Of a stretch of DNA of 64,000 bases, positions 44,615 to 56,841 are shown piece by piece (within the stretch, counting starts at the first letter, position 1; each line of letters opens with the position of its first letter). This DNA is from Margaritispora aquatica (lineage: Eukaryota; Ascomycota; Leotiomycetes; Helotiales; Discinellaceae), in contig VJWN01000005.1 in the NCBI GenBank assembly GCA_007644065.1, forward strand, positions 1,550,001 to 1,614,000, given 5' to 3'. The notes beneath the pieces were generated by a model. That model was not told the origin of the DNA and ran no database searches. It saw nothing but the letters and a program-made list of their open reading frames with translations. The position numbers and the translations under genes were made by a program.

Positions 44615-45982
44615 ATGGCCTGGAAACCACTTCGTATCGCGTCATCTGCATCTATTCATCTACCTCCCCTCCTAATATCGGCGGCATTTACAGACGATGG
44701 GTATACAATCCAGCTAACGGATTTGACGTGCATATGGAGGGAAGTGTTGGACCGACAGAGTATTGAGCGGCGCAGCAGAGAAGAGGGTACCAGCATAGAT
44801 CCGAGCGACGACGATCAATACGGGATATTCATCGAGAAGATCAAGCTTGGGCTAGAGGGAGGAAATGGCACAACATTGGCTTTAACTGTCAAGTCGGAGA
44901 CGGACCGTCCCTCTCTGATTCTCAACATCTCCGTGGCTCTCCCTGGTGGTCTTGCCCCACTGGTCTGGAAGATGCGCCTTATGGCATCACCTCAGTCACA
45001 TCTCACCAGTCAATTCATTATTCCAATGCTTAAAACACAGCATGTGCAGATACAAGAGGTGGTCAGCCTAGTTGAGGCGTTGAAAGAAAAAGACCATGTA
45101 ATACAAAAGTTAATGGACAAGCTAGAAAGTCAGAATATAAATTTTGCCGAACTGTTTCCCCAGGCTGGTCGTGGAGCAGGTAGAACAGTTGATAGGAGGA
45201 AAGCAGAGGAGAAGGTGAAAGGTTTGACTGCATTTGACTTGGACTCATGGAAGAAGACTCTGGGGACCAGTAGATCACGGGATATTGCACACTTGATTGA
45301 ACAAGTGTTTGCAGATAGCAATACCGAGACTTCCCTTGCGAGAGGTGGCCCAGAAGACGAAGTGAAGGATGATTGGTGGGAAAGCATCAGTGGCATCACT
45401 GTAAATCTTGGTAGTGGGAGGATATCTACCAATGGTAAAGTAGACATGCCAGAGAGTAAACCAAAAGCTATACTTCGAAAGCAGGAATCTACTGAGGACG
45501 ATGATGACTTTCAAGTCCAGGCGTTGCCTGCTCGCCTAGCTACCTCTACCAAAGAGCCCGTGTCAAAGGATGACGACTCGACCGATGATGATGATCTTGA
45601 CGCACCTTCACAGCATTCAAAGATACCTGACAGCTACCCAGTTGAGCCATCGCCACCATCACCACCCAAGGCTAAGAAGCCACTTGGGAGGATCGGTGGA
45701 AGGAAGACTCGTGAGCGCACCAAGTCGCCTGTTGATAATGATGTCACTACAGACGATGAGGAGGAAAGACCTTATACGTCAGCAAAGAAGATCTCTCGAG
45801 CAAATGTACCTGCTGTCACAGATGATCAAAGCACTGAAGATGAAGAAACATTACCTAAAGTGAGCCCAAAGAAAAAGGCCGCGTCCCCAATCCCTCGAGA
45901 GGAACCAGTGAAAGCTGGGAGAAGATTAGGAAAGATTGGTGGAAAGAAAGTATATACACCTACCCCAGAACCAGAACCAGAA

Positions 45983-46043
<61 letters not shown>

Positions 46044-46465
46044 TCTTGCCCATACGCGAAGCAACACCTCTCGACGTTCCCCCACCTTCACAAGCAGAGG
46101 CCTCGAAACCAAAGCGAGGCAAGTTAGGGAAAATCGGGGGCAAGAAGAAGCCGATCGAAACAGAGACAAAGCCAGAAACTACCATCACACCAGGGACTCT
46201 TCCCGAGCCAGAAACAATCTCGCCAGCTAAGAAGCGGAGGCTAGGTGTTATTGGCGGCAAGCATGTCAGGGCAGATGAAGATGAAGATGTTGTTGTAAAG
46301 GTGGACGAATCCACTCAAGCTAGAGGCAGAACGCCCATCAAGAAGGACAGTACCCCAGAACCTAGGGAGACATCTATGGAGCGTGCTCAAAGGAGGAGAG
46401 TTGAATTAGAAAAGGAGCTGGAGCAGAAAGCTAAGGCTCCTGTGAAGAAGAAGCGGAAGTTTTAA
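44615..46465 (+). CDS. NEJ1: non-homologous end-joining factor Nej1/XLF with long repetitive tail
   Basis: A single exon of 616 residues; the first in-frame ATG is at 44615 (MAWKPLRIASSASIHLPPLL). The N-terminal XLF head domain (about 1-140) includes ISAAFTDDGYTIQLTDLTCIW, SIDPSDDDQYGIFIEKI and PGGLAPLVWKMRL. A coiled-coil stalk follows (QIQEVVSLVEALKEKDHVIQKLMDKLE), then a long disordered tail. The tail carries four copies of a G-x-I-G-G-[KR]-[KRH] motif (about residues 357, 436, 503 and 542), several acidic S/T-T-D/E-D clusters, a (Pro-Glu)n tract (about 450-475) and a C-terminal VKKKRKF. The last element fits an XLF-type Ku-binding motif. Nej1 stimulates DNA ligase IV in double-strand break repair. 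The tail is longer than in yeast (342 residues). Confidence 0.88.
45964..46041 (+). repeat. (CCAGAR)n hexanucleotide repeat coding for (Pro-Glu)n
   Basis: About 13 hexamers, CCAGAA then CCAGAG, lie inside the NEJ1 frame. The unit is a multiple of three, so length changes would alter the PE tract without breaking the frame. Confidence 0.95.
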
Positions 46466-49400
46466 GTAGAATGATATGCCGGCTATATACATCTGAAGTT
46501 TGAGTGCTATCTTGATACTATGAATCTCTCAAGAAACAAAAACAATTTTCATGGCGGGTTTAAGTGACCGTTTATCCTCTACTGAATTCTACAACAATAT
46601 TTAATTTGCAAGGTTCTTCGGACGATGCCCAAATATGCATAACAGTAGATCAGAATAAGGTGCGAGCGATACCCAAGACACAACACAGTTCCACATGTGC
46701 TGTCCTTTGTCTGTTTTAGCATTCATTTTATAGAGCATGGTCATCGTAATGAGTCTTTCTGTGTCTGAATCCGACCGCTTCGAGGGCACGGAAAATCAGT
46801 CAACACCACGTTGCTTTCTAAGCTCAAGCCATCATCAAAACTGACGATCTAACATGGGGTAGCGCCAATCAAGAAGCACACGGGCAGCATTGAGCGATTA
46901 TGATCACTATTCTTTGAATCTACCTGGCTGTGCTTCTGTTCGATAGATTCCTCAAGCACAGCGACTGTCATCAGTTTAGACAATATGACAGTCCTTTAAT
47001 GAAAGGACTTGAGGTTTCTAGCACCGTATGTAGTGTTGTCGCGAGGTCAGTGTTTGACTATCCGACCTGTTCTCTCTGAGGACGTGCTTGTGTGTTTCTT
47101 TTCCTGTTGGATCTTTTCTATCATCCAAGAGAGTTTTTCCAAGAGTAGTTGAGGTAGCTTAGTTGGCTGCTCCAAGCGATAGTTGACGCATGTTTGCTGA
47201 AAGCGCTGGACGAGTTGTCTCAGGAGAGAATCTAGGCTGTTCGATGGCACCTCTAGGCTTTGCTTTCGCTAAGAAGGTATGCAAAGGTAGACGACAGATG
47301 CTATGGATGAGGAGAAAGCACCAGCGAGTAATCTCTTCTTAGATGGTCTCGATCCAACGTAAACATCTCAACGAAGAGTCAAGAATCAGGCTTATGATGA
47401 AGATCAGATCGAAGCTATTTCTCCAAGGTACTTCTAAAGATATCTTGCGTCTTCATGCTGGCTCCAAGTTGTCTTGTCTGGCACTCAGTATGTTGAAGAC
47501 TACCGTGGCATCAAGCAACACTCACATCAGTACAAACGGGTAATTATATTAACAAATCATTCAATGTACCCACCATCAAAAGTCTAGTTCCAATTCTTGC
47601 AGCAGCATGTCGATTCCGTCCTAGACTTTCGTCTCTGAAGGCAGCAGTTGAGGGATCATGAGTGTGTGTGTGTGTGGAGAAGATTTATTTGCGAAGGTGA
47701 CATGACGGCGCTATCGCCGATGGATTTGATAATTCTAGCAAACATTATCAACAATTCGGGCCGCAACACTTTGCAACTTGTTGTCACGTCTTTTAGACTA
47801 GAGCAGTTGTGGTTTTCGTTCAGGAGCGTAGAGTCATGATGCCGTTTTCGACAAGGAGTCTATTGATGTGCCTCACTGTTCATAGGTGACTGAGAGGATG
47901 ATGCCTGAGAGGATTTCGGATTTCAGGTGTTATTTGGAATCATATTGGAGGTAATGAAAGTTCATTAGCTTCCAAGTGCTACAAATTTAAAAAAAAATCC
48001 CAATGTAATCTTACACTTTTCACTTCAAAGGTATTTCCGCCGTGACAATGGGAATACGAATCGTAGAAATTCTTACTTTCTTTTTTGACTTTGCGTTGCA
48101 AAAGGTTTCAATATGATTGTGTGCTCCGCAGTTAGACATGGGGTAAAATGGCATCAATTTACCATTGTTGAGGAGAGACGTGTTCGCGAATTACACCTTG
48201 GGGAAAGATGAAAAACCGGAGGGCCTAAGTAATTCATACCTGTAATCTCGAAACAGCTTCCTGGCTGTAAATACCAGTCCTGGGTTTTGATATCATCTTG
48301 CACTTCGCAGGCTCTGCTCAACTTTGACGTTAGCATCGTAGGAGTTACTCCCACGAAAAAAATCGTATGCTGCATCACCTCATCTGGTTCTACACACATG
48401 CTAGAGACCGATTCTAGCCAAGACCCTTTATAACTATCAACAGCGACGTTGCTGGTGCTGCGTATAGGCAAGAAGTGATTCTCGCCATTTGAGTTCACGA
48501 TGCATTTTGTTCAGCGGGTATTGTTGTGCGAACTCTAGGTTGACGTGAGAGAAAGAGTGGTCGCAGTGACGAAGCATGCTTGAATTGTAGATAGATACAG
48601 ATGCCTATAGCTAAATGAAGGATGGATCGCAAAGCTTGCTTGAGTGACGCCTAAAGGTCTGAACATCAATCAACTCGGTCTACACGAGCTGTGGAAGGAA
48701 AAACACACACACAACAACACGGAACCACCAACGCTCGAAGCAGTATAGGTAAGTGATACAACTACACCATCTCGTATACCTCGCCCCAGAGGAGAGAATG
48801 ATGGTAGAGATTCAAGTGAGTCCTTAGTCGCCGATGTACATGCGTAGTTCTTCAGTGATTTTGCTGTAGGTTCTTAAGCGAGAAGCACATTTGGGCAGGA
48901 GACGCTGAACGTTACCTATTGCTGAAATCGACAGGCATATATCTGGATTTACTTATACTATTGTATACTGGCCGCTTTTAAATCTTGGTCAAGGGATCAA
49001 CCCTTTTGGCTGAAGTTAGGAGGAGGCGGGATGCGTTGCATACTGCTGCTCGATCAGGACATGAGGGAGTTCTGGGAATGTTTGACTTTTTGAATTTCGA
49101 GGGGATTGTTAGAAGGAACAGAATGTCCCCCGAACTCCTTATGACATGGAGGTGGTAATGTAAGACTGAAAGATGGATTTTCTCTACACCCTTAGGAGAT
49201 TTTGCATGAGTAAATTCGACAAGCTATTTGTTCATGACCTTCATGCCTCGATGGACTTCGACAAAGTTGCTACGCAGACAGATAACACCTCTGAGCTCGT
49301 AAACGATCTAATAGCCGTGAAATAAACGGGAGGCCTATACATGATTTCAATCCTTCAAAGTGATCAAGTTCAGTTGAATTGAATGCCGATCACTTTCAAA

Positions 49401-49749
49401 GATGGGGTGAAATGGGTCACATGATAGCGCTCCATTTCGCGTTGGGGGGTTGCCCCGCATCAGGTAGACTTCACAATTGGTTATATCTCCATAGCGGGAG
49501 GGTGCATGCTTACAGCGTTAAACCAGGGAAGTTGTACGGTATAGTCAGCAGGAGGAATAGTTTTCCGTGCTGTGCTGTGCTAGTGGGTTGAGGTATAAAG
49601 GCACGAGATAGGAAGCGATATTTCTCTCTCTCTGCCTAGGTACTCGCCTCATATTGACTCAGTCTTCATCCAATATACATTTGATACCTCCGTACACCTC
49701 AACGTATAGTTAGTCTGAAGTCCACTCAAAAACCACCACCAACCTCACA
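46466..49749. other. 3.3 kb region with no firm gene
   Basis: This lies between NEJ1 and the GFA-family gene. Minus-strand frames at 47047-47250 and 48154-48498 (LRQLVQRFQQTCVNYRLEQP; SYKGSWLESVSSMCVEPDE) are the most protein-like, but they start at non-ATG codons, lack domains and show no clear introns. A short GT run occurs near 47,663-47,675. Confidence 0.4.
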
Positions 49750-50418
49750 ATGACCACCACAACACCAACACCAACACCAACACCAACACCAACACCCTCT
49801 TCCCCACCCCACATCCCCGGGCGACGCAAAGCCTACACCGGCTCCTGCCACTGCGGCTTCATCCAGTACATCGCGCACATCACGCTGCCGCCGCCGCTGA
49901 TCCACGCCAAACCGGTGCCGCGCAACTCGACGATCCGCCTGCGCAAATGCAACTGCAGCACCTGTCACAAGATGTCCTTCTTCCACGTGCGGCTGCAGAA
50001 CTCGCCGGAAGACTTCTACCTGCTCTCGCCGCTGTCGCTGGACGACGCGGGACTGCGCGATTACACGTGCTTTGAGGCGCGCATACATTGGTATTTTTGT
50101 GGGAGGTGTGGGGTCAGGTGTTTTGCTTTTGCGGGGGAGGGAGAGGTCAGGGATGTGTGGGTTGGGGAGGAGGGAGGAGAGGGAGTGGAGGGAGAGGAGG
50201 GTAAAGGGAAGAAGGTGAAGGCCTGGACGCCCAAGAGGGACGGCTGGAAGGAGCCGGATAATAGCTATTTGAGCGTTAATGCTGCGACGTTGGATGGTGA
50301 TCAAGACGGGCTGGATTTGAGGGAGTGGACGGAGAAGGGCTGGATTGCGTATTTGGATACCAAGTATGAGACGGGGGAGGATAGGTTGAAGGAGCCGCAT
50401 AAGGGCGGGATGTATTGA
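49750..50418 (+). CDS. GFA/CENP-V domain protein
   Basis: A single exon of 222 residues. After a Thr-Pro repeat at the N-terminus, encoded by ACCAACACC-type units, the zinc-binding GFA fold is clear: GSCHCGFIQY (residues about 32-41), CNCSTCHKMSFFHV, and CGRCGVRCFAF. These cysteines bind the structural and catalytic zinc ions in glutathione-dependent formaldehyde-activating enzymes and CENP-V. Most fungal members have no tested substrate. An acidic, Glu/Gly-rich insert (GEEGGEGVEGEEGKGKK) separates the zinc core from the C-terminal WTPKRDGWKEPDNSYLSVNAATLDG. The central part is GC-rich relative to its surroundings, especially 49,800-50,060. The start is the first ATG; the low-complexity N-terminus could be a non-structured leader. 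Confidence 0.87.
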   Translation: MTTTTPTPTPTPTPTPSSPPHIPGRRKAYTGSCHCGFIQYIAHITLPPPLIHAKPVPRNSTIRLRKCNCSTCHKMSFFHVRLQNSPEDFYLLSPLSLDDAGLRDYTCFEARIHWYFCGRCGVRCFAFAGEGEVRDVWVGEEGGEGVEGEEGKGKKVKAWTPKRDGWKEPDNSYLSVNAATLDGDQDGLDLREWTEKGWIAYLDTKYETGEDRLKEPHKGGMY

Positions 50419-52849
50419 GAGGGGGAATCTGGGTACGGTTACTGATGTCGAAATGGTGATTTGGAAGCTTCATTCAGCTTGATGGATGTCTGGCTTTTGA
50501 CTTGGTCTATCGGTTTTGCTGGCACCTTTGCCTTGGAGGTACAAGGTGTAAAGAAGGAAGTCACGCTGGGCAAGGATGTAAAAGAGTTCCTGTTACTGAT
50601 CTGATAATCTACGAACACCTACTAAGATCATATGTAAATGAAACTCACATGCCTATATGTCTCTCCTCGGCTCCCAAAAAAAACCGCCTCCCTCCCGTGC
50701 TCGCTTGCGACCTCACAGATTTCATCCAATGGCAAGAAACGACAAAAGACGTCCATCCGTCCGTCTGTCAAGAACACTCTAACTCAAAAGAGTCAGACAG
50801 ATAGGTCCCCTAGGCTTTCTGACGACGTGCAACAAAGTGCATTCGAACCAGCTGCCCCCTATTCATATTCAACCTCTTTTGGGTTCCCATTAGGTTCGGT
50901 AACTCCCGAGGAAGACACGGCTTCTGTCTTCCTTTGTTGCACTTGAGTCAGGTATCTGGCGGACTCAGAGCACTCGGCTTTGAACAAACCAATCGATGCT
51001 TGGGATGAGAAGCTTAAGGTATATGTGTGTCCTTTTTCGGTAAGGGAGGATGCGATTCTAAGGGGACTTGGTGGCAACTTTAGACAAGGTGTCAAGTGAC
51101 TTGGTTTTTTGGGGGGTTTTTATGTCAGTTGGACTTTTGGTTCCGCTCTTACTGTATGTCGCTTGGTGTGTAGGCAGAGATATGTCTTGGAAATATGGAG
51201 AATTGAATCCAATTCAGTGCCCTTGGGGTTGTTGTGAGGTAGGTATGTCGGCCGGCTAAAGTAGGTAGGTACCAAAGCGTTTTGTCACATGAATGAGAAT
51301 TTGAGTTCTGTACCGCACAAGCAGGAAATAAGAAAGGGCCATGTTAGGATGATGGATGTATTGTGGTTTATTAGTTGCAGGTTATTAAACGATGGTATTT
51401 ATTGATATGGCATATGAAGGAGTTGTATCCTGAGTTTATGAGATCAGTGAATTGAACATGCGTATCAAAGAGCGTTGGCTAGGTGGTGTAACGAAGGAGT
51501 TTCCCATGACTTCGAATGCACTTTTGACCAACTCTATCATTTGTCATGGGCTTCTTTAAGCCTGATGTTGGAAATTTGAATTGGGGATTTGATGATCTCA
51601 TAGTATGAATGAAAAAACTCTGTGATAGGTGAGAGGTGACTTACTTTTTGGTTTTGAGCTTGACGCCACGCACAAGATCAATAATGATGATTGAGACGTT
51701 TTTGAGACCCAGCTCCGAATATCGTATGATGTCTTGAAGAAATGATATGATTTGGTCTGCAGCTTACTGGTAAAGCAATTGAGCAGTTTTCGGTATTCGA
51801 AGTTATCATTTGGCTGAAGCTGATGCTTTCATGTTGGAGTTGCATGAGAATGGAGTATACAACAGTGTAAAGACATGTATAGAATGATGCTCAACCGGAG
51901 GAATTTGCTTGAAGACTTCATTTACCTGAGAGCAATCTTTGTAGACCAAAGCTCTAAATCCGTCCGCAATACCTGGTCGGTGATTTGAGATGCATTTGTA
52001 TTCAAGTTGATGATGGGAGGACAATATGACGATGATAGTCTTGTGAAGACAGCAAGAACTTGCACTACACTATTCAAAGTACCCTAGACGTAAGGTGAAT
52101 ACTTGAAATGCTAACAGTAATGCAAGGTAACTGGAGGTACTCGGCGTAGTGCACCATCACCCGGAAGGTACCTTTCAGCTAATAAAGGTCACTCGCGCCT
52201 TGCGGAATTAAGTCGTCCGATATGCAGCTGATGCTGTGTTACCGATATATGCTGAGGCCAGTTGGGTGTAGAAAAAGGGGGCAAAGCAATGGAGAAGATA
52301 CTAACACAGATGCAAAAACTTCAAGGATGTCATGTACTTAGTGCTCGTACACTAGAGACGTATAACATCAGTGATATACCTGGATGCTCGGTTAAAGGTT
52401 GCAGCTGGTTGCACGCATGAAGCCACTATCTTGGCTGTAAGGGAGAGATGCTGTGGATGAAGCAATGGTGTTGAAGCTCATGAAAAGATCCAGGAACAAT
52501 CGTTGGCGAGTCCCACAATATCTCTTTGAAAATGAGTGAGGTCTGCTTGTCACATTATACATCTAGAGGTACCGTATGTATTTGGTGGTGAGAAAGCAAT
52601 AGTACCTACTTACGTACCTTGCAGTGGTCCTGTCAAGCGAGACGAGGCATGTGTCGTGATTGAGGAGGAGGAGGAACAGGAGGAGTGCCTGGAGTGTTTC
52701 GATTCTCCCATGCATCTTCCTCCATAAGGTACTCGAGGTCGAGCATCCTTGCTTGCACTAAGCCCAATGAAAAAACTTTCCCCTCAAAGATGGGTTCACC
52801 TCGACCAGCAACAGGTGCACAAGGTATGAAAGGTTAGAGCTAAGAGTTC
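50419..52849. other. 2.4 kb region with no supported gene
   Basis: This is the 3' flank of the GFA gene and beyond. Small frames are present but none has features. A GAGGAG run occurs near 52,662-52,685. Confidence 0.4.
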
Positions 52850-54208
52850 CGCGACAGCAAACCCGTGGACAGCCCATGAACCCATGAACCCATGAACAAG
52901 CCGTGATCAAGGCGTGAATAAACCGCGAACACCCTCTCGAGTCGGATCAAAGTAAATACGCCCCAAGTATTTGGAAGGGTTGCTGCTTTTATCATTGGTG
53001 GTGTTGGTGGAAGAAACCGTGAGGGAGTCATGAGAGGTATAAGAGAGGTACGAGAGGCATAAAAGAGGTGAAAAGAGGTGAAAAGAGGTGAAGAATTTCA
53101 AGAGCCAAGAGCCAAGTCTGGGAAAAAGTCTGGATGATGGGCAAGAAGACATTCCATATTCATATCCATATCCATATTCATATCCATCACACATCACATA
53201 TCACACTCACATTTGACACTCACAGCAGGGAAGAAGAAAAAAAAGGGCAAGAGACACACTCTCTCATCCACACACACACACGCACACACACACACACACA
53301 CACTCACTCACTCACTCACTCACTCACTCACATCCACACTCACACACGTCCACATCCATCCATACATTACATCCAACGCCCAGCCAGGCCCTTGGACCAG
53401 TGATTTTCTCTCCTCTCCGCCACACTTTTCCGCCCTCCCACACCAAAATCCGACCTTCCTACTGGTTATCGTGGGACAAGTTCAAGGCTTTGGTTTTGGT
53501 TTTCCTGGGGGATTCTTGGGAGGATTCCACTTTCAAACTTGGCCCCCTCTACCTTTTGGTGGTTGGCGCTGTCGTTATTTGTCTGCTGTTCGTTCTTCGG
53601 TTCTTCGTCCTTTACTCACTTAATCGTACTTCAAAACTTCCGACTTCCCCACACTCTATCCAACTACCCAGCCCCAAATACATCCACTCATTCAGCCCAC
53701 ATCCCAACTCTATCCAACCCCATACCTTTACACTATTTCCTTCTTCTACCGCCCCCCCCCCCATACAGTACCACCACCACCACCTCCAACTCCTGTTTCT
53801 TCCCCATACTATACATGCTCTCTCACTCTATCGTATCTGCCACCCTCGTCGAAACTTGAACCCGCCCCCCTTCTTCCCCCCCCCCCCCAGAGATCAGCGT
53901 CTGTCATTCTTCCCCGGACATCGACTCGATCCACTCTCCAACATCTACGATCCTCATTCAGCCCTCGACCCGATACTACGACGCATTGTGTTGAACCTCC
54001 TCTGAACCGCTCGCAAGGGAATGTGTCCCTCGAATCAGTTCTTCTACGACAGAAGTGGTCTCTGCCAATAGGGATAGGGATGCTACCGACCTCGACGCAC
54101 CGAAATCTGGTGATCATCATCCACGAGCATTGCGTCGTCTGAAAGCTTCTTCTGCGACATCGCGCGAACATCACGACCCGCACGGGTTCGTGGATTTACT
54201 CGTTCAAC
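52850..54208 (+). promoter_or_regulatory. repeat-dense promoter and long 5' leader of the sugar transporter
   Basis: In order this holds CCATGAA repeats (about 52,876-52,893), GAAAAGAGGTG repeats (about 53,066-53,092), CATATY hexamers (about 53,152-53,186), (CA)n then (TCAC)n microsatellites (about 53,270-53,331), long C/T-rich DNA (53,400-53,830) and two poly-C runs (about 53,752-53,761 and 53,877-53,888). The strong strand bias to pyrimidines up to the ATG looks like a long transcribed leader. Open frames here are low complexity and not called as genes. Confidence 0.55.
53270..53331 (+). repeat. compound (CA)n-(TCAC)n microsatellite
   Basis: Uninterrupted CA dinucleotides with one CG change pass directly into about seven TCAC units. 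It is non-coding and lies about 900 bp upstream of the transporter ATG. Confidence 0.95.
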
Positions 54209-56001
54209 ATGTCATTCGCCGTGTCCTGGCATAAACCCGACAATGTCGCTGGCTCTTCAGCTCCGGCCATCATGGTCGGTTTGTTCGTTGCGACGGGAGG
54301 AATGTTGTTTGGATATGATACGGGGTGAGTGTGGCTTTGGAGGAGAATGAATGTTACGACAACTGACTGATGAAAAACAGCACAATCTCGGGAATACTAG
54401 CCATGGATGCCTTCAAGTCACAATTTTCAACGGGCTATCACGATCCACTACCGCCAAATGGACATGGGAGGATAAATGTCTCGCCTTCACAGACCTCCGT
54501 CATTGTTGCGATATTGAGTGCAGGGACATTTGTGGGAGCATTATTAGCAGCGCCTTTGGGGGACAAACTTGGTCGACGGGTGTCATTAATAATTGCTGTG
54601 GGGATCTTTTGCTTAGGCGTCTTGTTCCAAACGATCGCGATGCAGATTCCCATGCTCGTTGTGGGGAGGTGAGATTTCGTGATGTGCAGTATGGTCAACA
54701 TGGCTAATGATATATACAGGTTATTTGCAGGCTTTGGCGTGGGGATCATCTCAGTTCTGGTGCCACTTTACCAGTCAGAGATGGCGCCCAAATGGATTAG
54801 AGGTACACTCGTGTGCGCATATCAGCTTGCCATTACAACCGGACTGCTTCTGGCTGCGATTGTAAATTATTTCACCGAGAGCATGAATAACAGCAAAGCA
54901 TTTCGGATTCCGCTTGCACTGCAGTTCGTTTGGGCTGGTGTTCTCCTCGTCGGTCTTGTTCTTCTCCCAGAAACACCTCGGTATCTCATCAAAAGGGGCT
55001 TGCACACCGAAGCAGCTTCATCACTCAGTCGTCTACGTCGCCTGGACATTACGCACCCTGCACTGATAGAGGAACTCGCTGAAATCGAAGCGAATCATGA
55101 GTACGAGCTCAGGCTTGGTCCTTCCACATATCGAGATGTATTTATGGGGTCTCCTCATCTTGGACGTCGCACTATGACTGGTTGTGGTTTGCAAATGCTC
55201 CAACAGCTATCCGGTTGCAACTTCATCTTTTATTATGGAACAAGTTTCTTTGCCAAAGTCAACATCCCCTCACCATTCGTTGTTCAGTTAATCATGAATG
55301 CTGTCAATGTGGGCTCAACTATTCCAGGCATGGTTCTTGTGGAATCGTTGGGAAGGCGTCGACTACTTATGATCGGCGCTGGTGGTATGGCCGTGTGCCA
55401 GTTCATCGTGGCTGCAGTAGGCTCTACTGTCCTGGATATCTCCGCTGGGGACAAAGTCGTCGTCATATTCCTTTGCCTTTATCTTTTCTTCTTCGCTTCC
55501 TCCTGGGGACCTGTGGCGTGGGTAGTAACGTCCGAAATTTATCCTTTGAAGGTTCGGGCGAAATCTATGTCAATTTCAACAGCATCCAACTGGTTGCTTA
55601 ACTTTGCAATTGCCTACGGTACACCGTATCTCGTCAATAGTGGACCAGGATACGCCGATCTCCAGGCGAAAGTATTCTTTATATGGGGATTCTTCTGTTG
55701 CGTTGCCATGATCTTCGTCTGGTATATGGTTTACGAGACCAGCAAAATCAGCTTGGAGCAAATTGATGAGATGTACGAAAGAGTAGAGCACGCTTGGGAA
55801 AGCAAGAATTTCCAACCAAGTTGGAGCTTTCAGGAGATGCGCGATGAGGGCGCATCTGCTAGTGGCATCCAACTCCAGGAACACGAAGAAGGTGGTCGGC
55901 GGAGGACAGGCACGAGTGCCAGTGAAACCGAAAGTGGCACGACCATGACCGAAGAAGACAAGATCATTGCTTCGCTAGGCGACGTCGATTTAAGTTATTA
56001 A
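54209..56001 (+). CDS. MFS hexose transporter / glucose sensor, RCO-3-like
   Basis: Exons 54209-54324, 54381-54668 and 54720-56001 give 561 residues. It is a twelve-helix sugar porter of the plasma membrane. Motifs seen are GGMLFGYDTG (helix 1, completed across intron 1), DKLGRR after helix 2, the helix-4/5 block (RLFAGFGVGIISVLVPLYQSE, completed across intron 2), PETPRYLI after helix 6, QQLSGCNFIFYYG (helix 7 sugar-binding block) and ESLGRRRL. SSWGPVAWVVTSEIYPLKVR (helix 10 block) completes the set. The sequence FGYDTGTISGILAM and the post-helix-12 tail SKISLEQIDEMYERV...PSWSFQEM recall Neurospora RCO-3 and related glucose sensors/transporters. Whether it transports or senses cannot be told from sequence. 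A long leader lies upstream. Confidence 0.92.
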
Positions 56002-56841
56002 TATCCCATCTATTTTGCTATTTTGTTTGCTTGTGTGTAATTCAGCGAGGAGTTCTCAGTCATGATGGCGTTTTTGGGAATGAAATCTCACCCTATATAT
56101 TTTGGAATATGGGTTGATCGACATACTTGGGAGGGTTGCTTGGGTAGGGTACTGGTGAATGGTGTTTCAACTGGAGCCGGCAGGCTGTTCATCTCTTGCC
56201 CTCTTGTTCGGCTGGAGATTCTTGCTGCCAACTCCGGATGCCACTGTAGTAGCTGGATGTTATTGAATGGATGGAAAGGAATGGAAGGAAAGGGAAAGGG
56301 GTATATACCAGGATCGAGGGCTGCTACCTGTTGGTCAAACTTATGAGATGGGGGGATGGAGAATAGTAACTACTGATGACCCAGAAAAGGAGCAGTTTCT
56401 CACATGTAATCTGCAATACAAAATCAACATATTCGCATCGTGACGAGAATAAGGCACGGTCTCATACCTTTTGCCAGACTTGTCGTCCTGTGTACAAGTA
56501 TGAGAGAACAAACAGAATTTTATCCCACGTCTGCTAGAAACTCGATTTTAAGCCGCATAAATGTGAACGGTAGGGCTTTTCAGCTGTTTTAAGTGAGGCT
56601 GGGATCTTGTGATGAGGCATAGTCTTAGGTTTGTACCTGAATTGTTGAGGCTGTGTGGCTTGAGAATAAGGACTCGATCACTCTATCCTAGTGATTCGTC
56701 CTTTTTATTTCCCCGATTGCATGAGTGAATGATTGAATGATTGAGTATTCCTTATGCTCTCATACTTAAAAACAGAGGTACGCCCTCTTCCCTCCAATCT
56801 CTAATCTAAATCATGGAAGATTCAAAGACATAGGGTAAAAT
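56002..56841. other. intergenic, no gene supported
   Basis: This is the 3' flank of the transporter and the promoter of the HET-domain gene. No frame has recognisable features. Confidence 0.4.

Noticed and set aside
45826..46314. Minus-strand frame of 162 residues with a long Gly-Ser repeat
   Set aside because: It is antisense to the Pro-Glu tract of NEJ1; the repeat is the complement of CCAGAG units, and the NEJ1 frame has domain support.
49726..50400. Minus-strand frame of 224 residues opposite the GFA-family gene
   Set aside because: It has no recognisable domain and ends in Cys-Trp repeats that are the complement of ACCAAC units, while the plus strand encodes all GFA zinc motifs.
53134..54005. 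Three overlapping plus-strand frames of 89-201 residues before the transporter
   Set aside because: They are low-complexity products of microsatellites and pyrimidine-rich leader sequence (His-Thr and Pro runs) with no domain.
53809..54183. Minus-strand 124-residue frame
   Set aside because: It is antisense to the transporter leader, Arg-rich and featureless.
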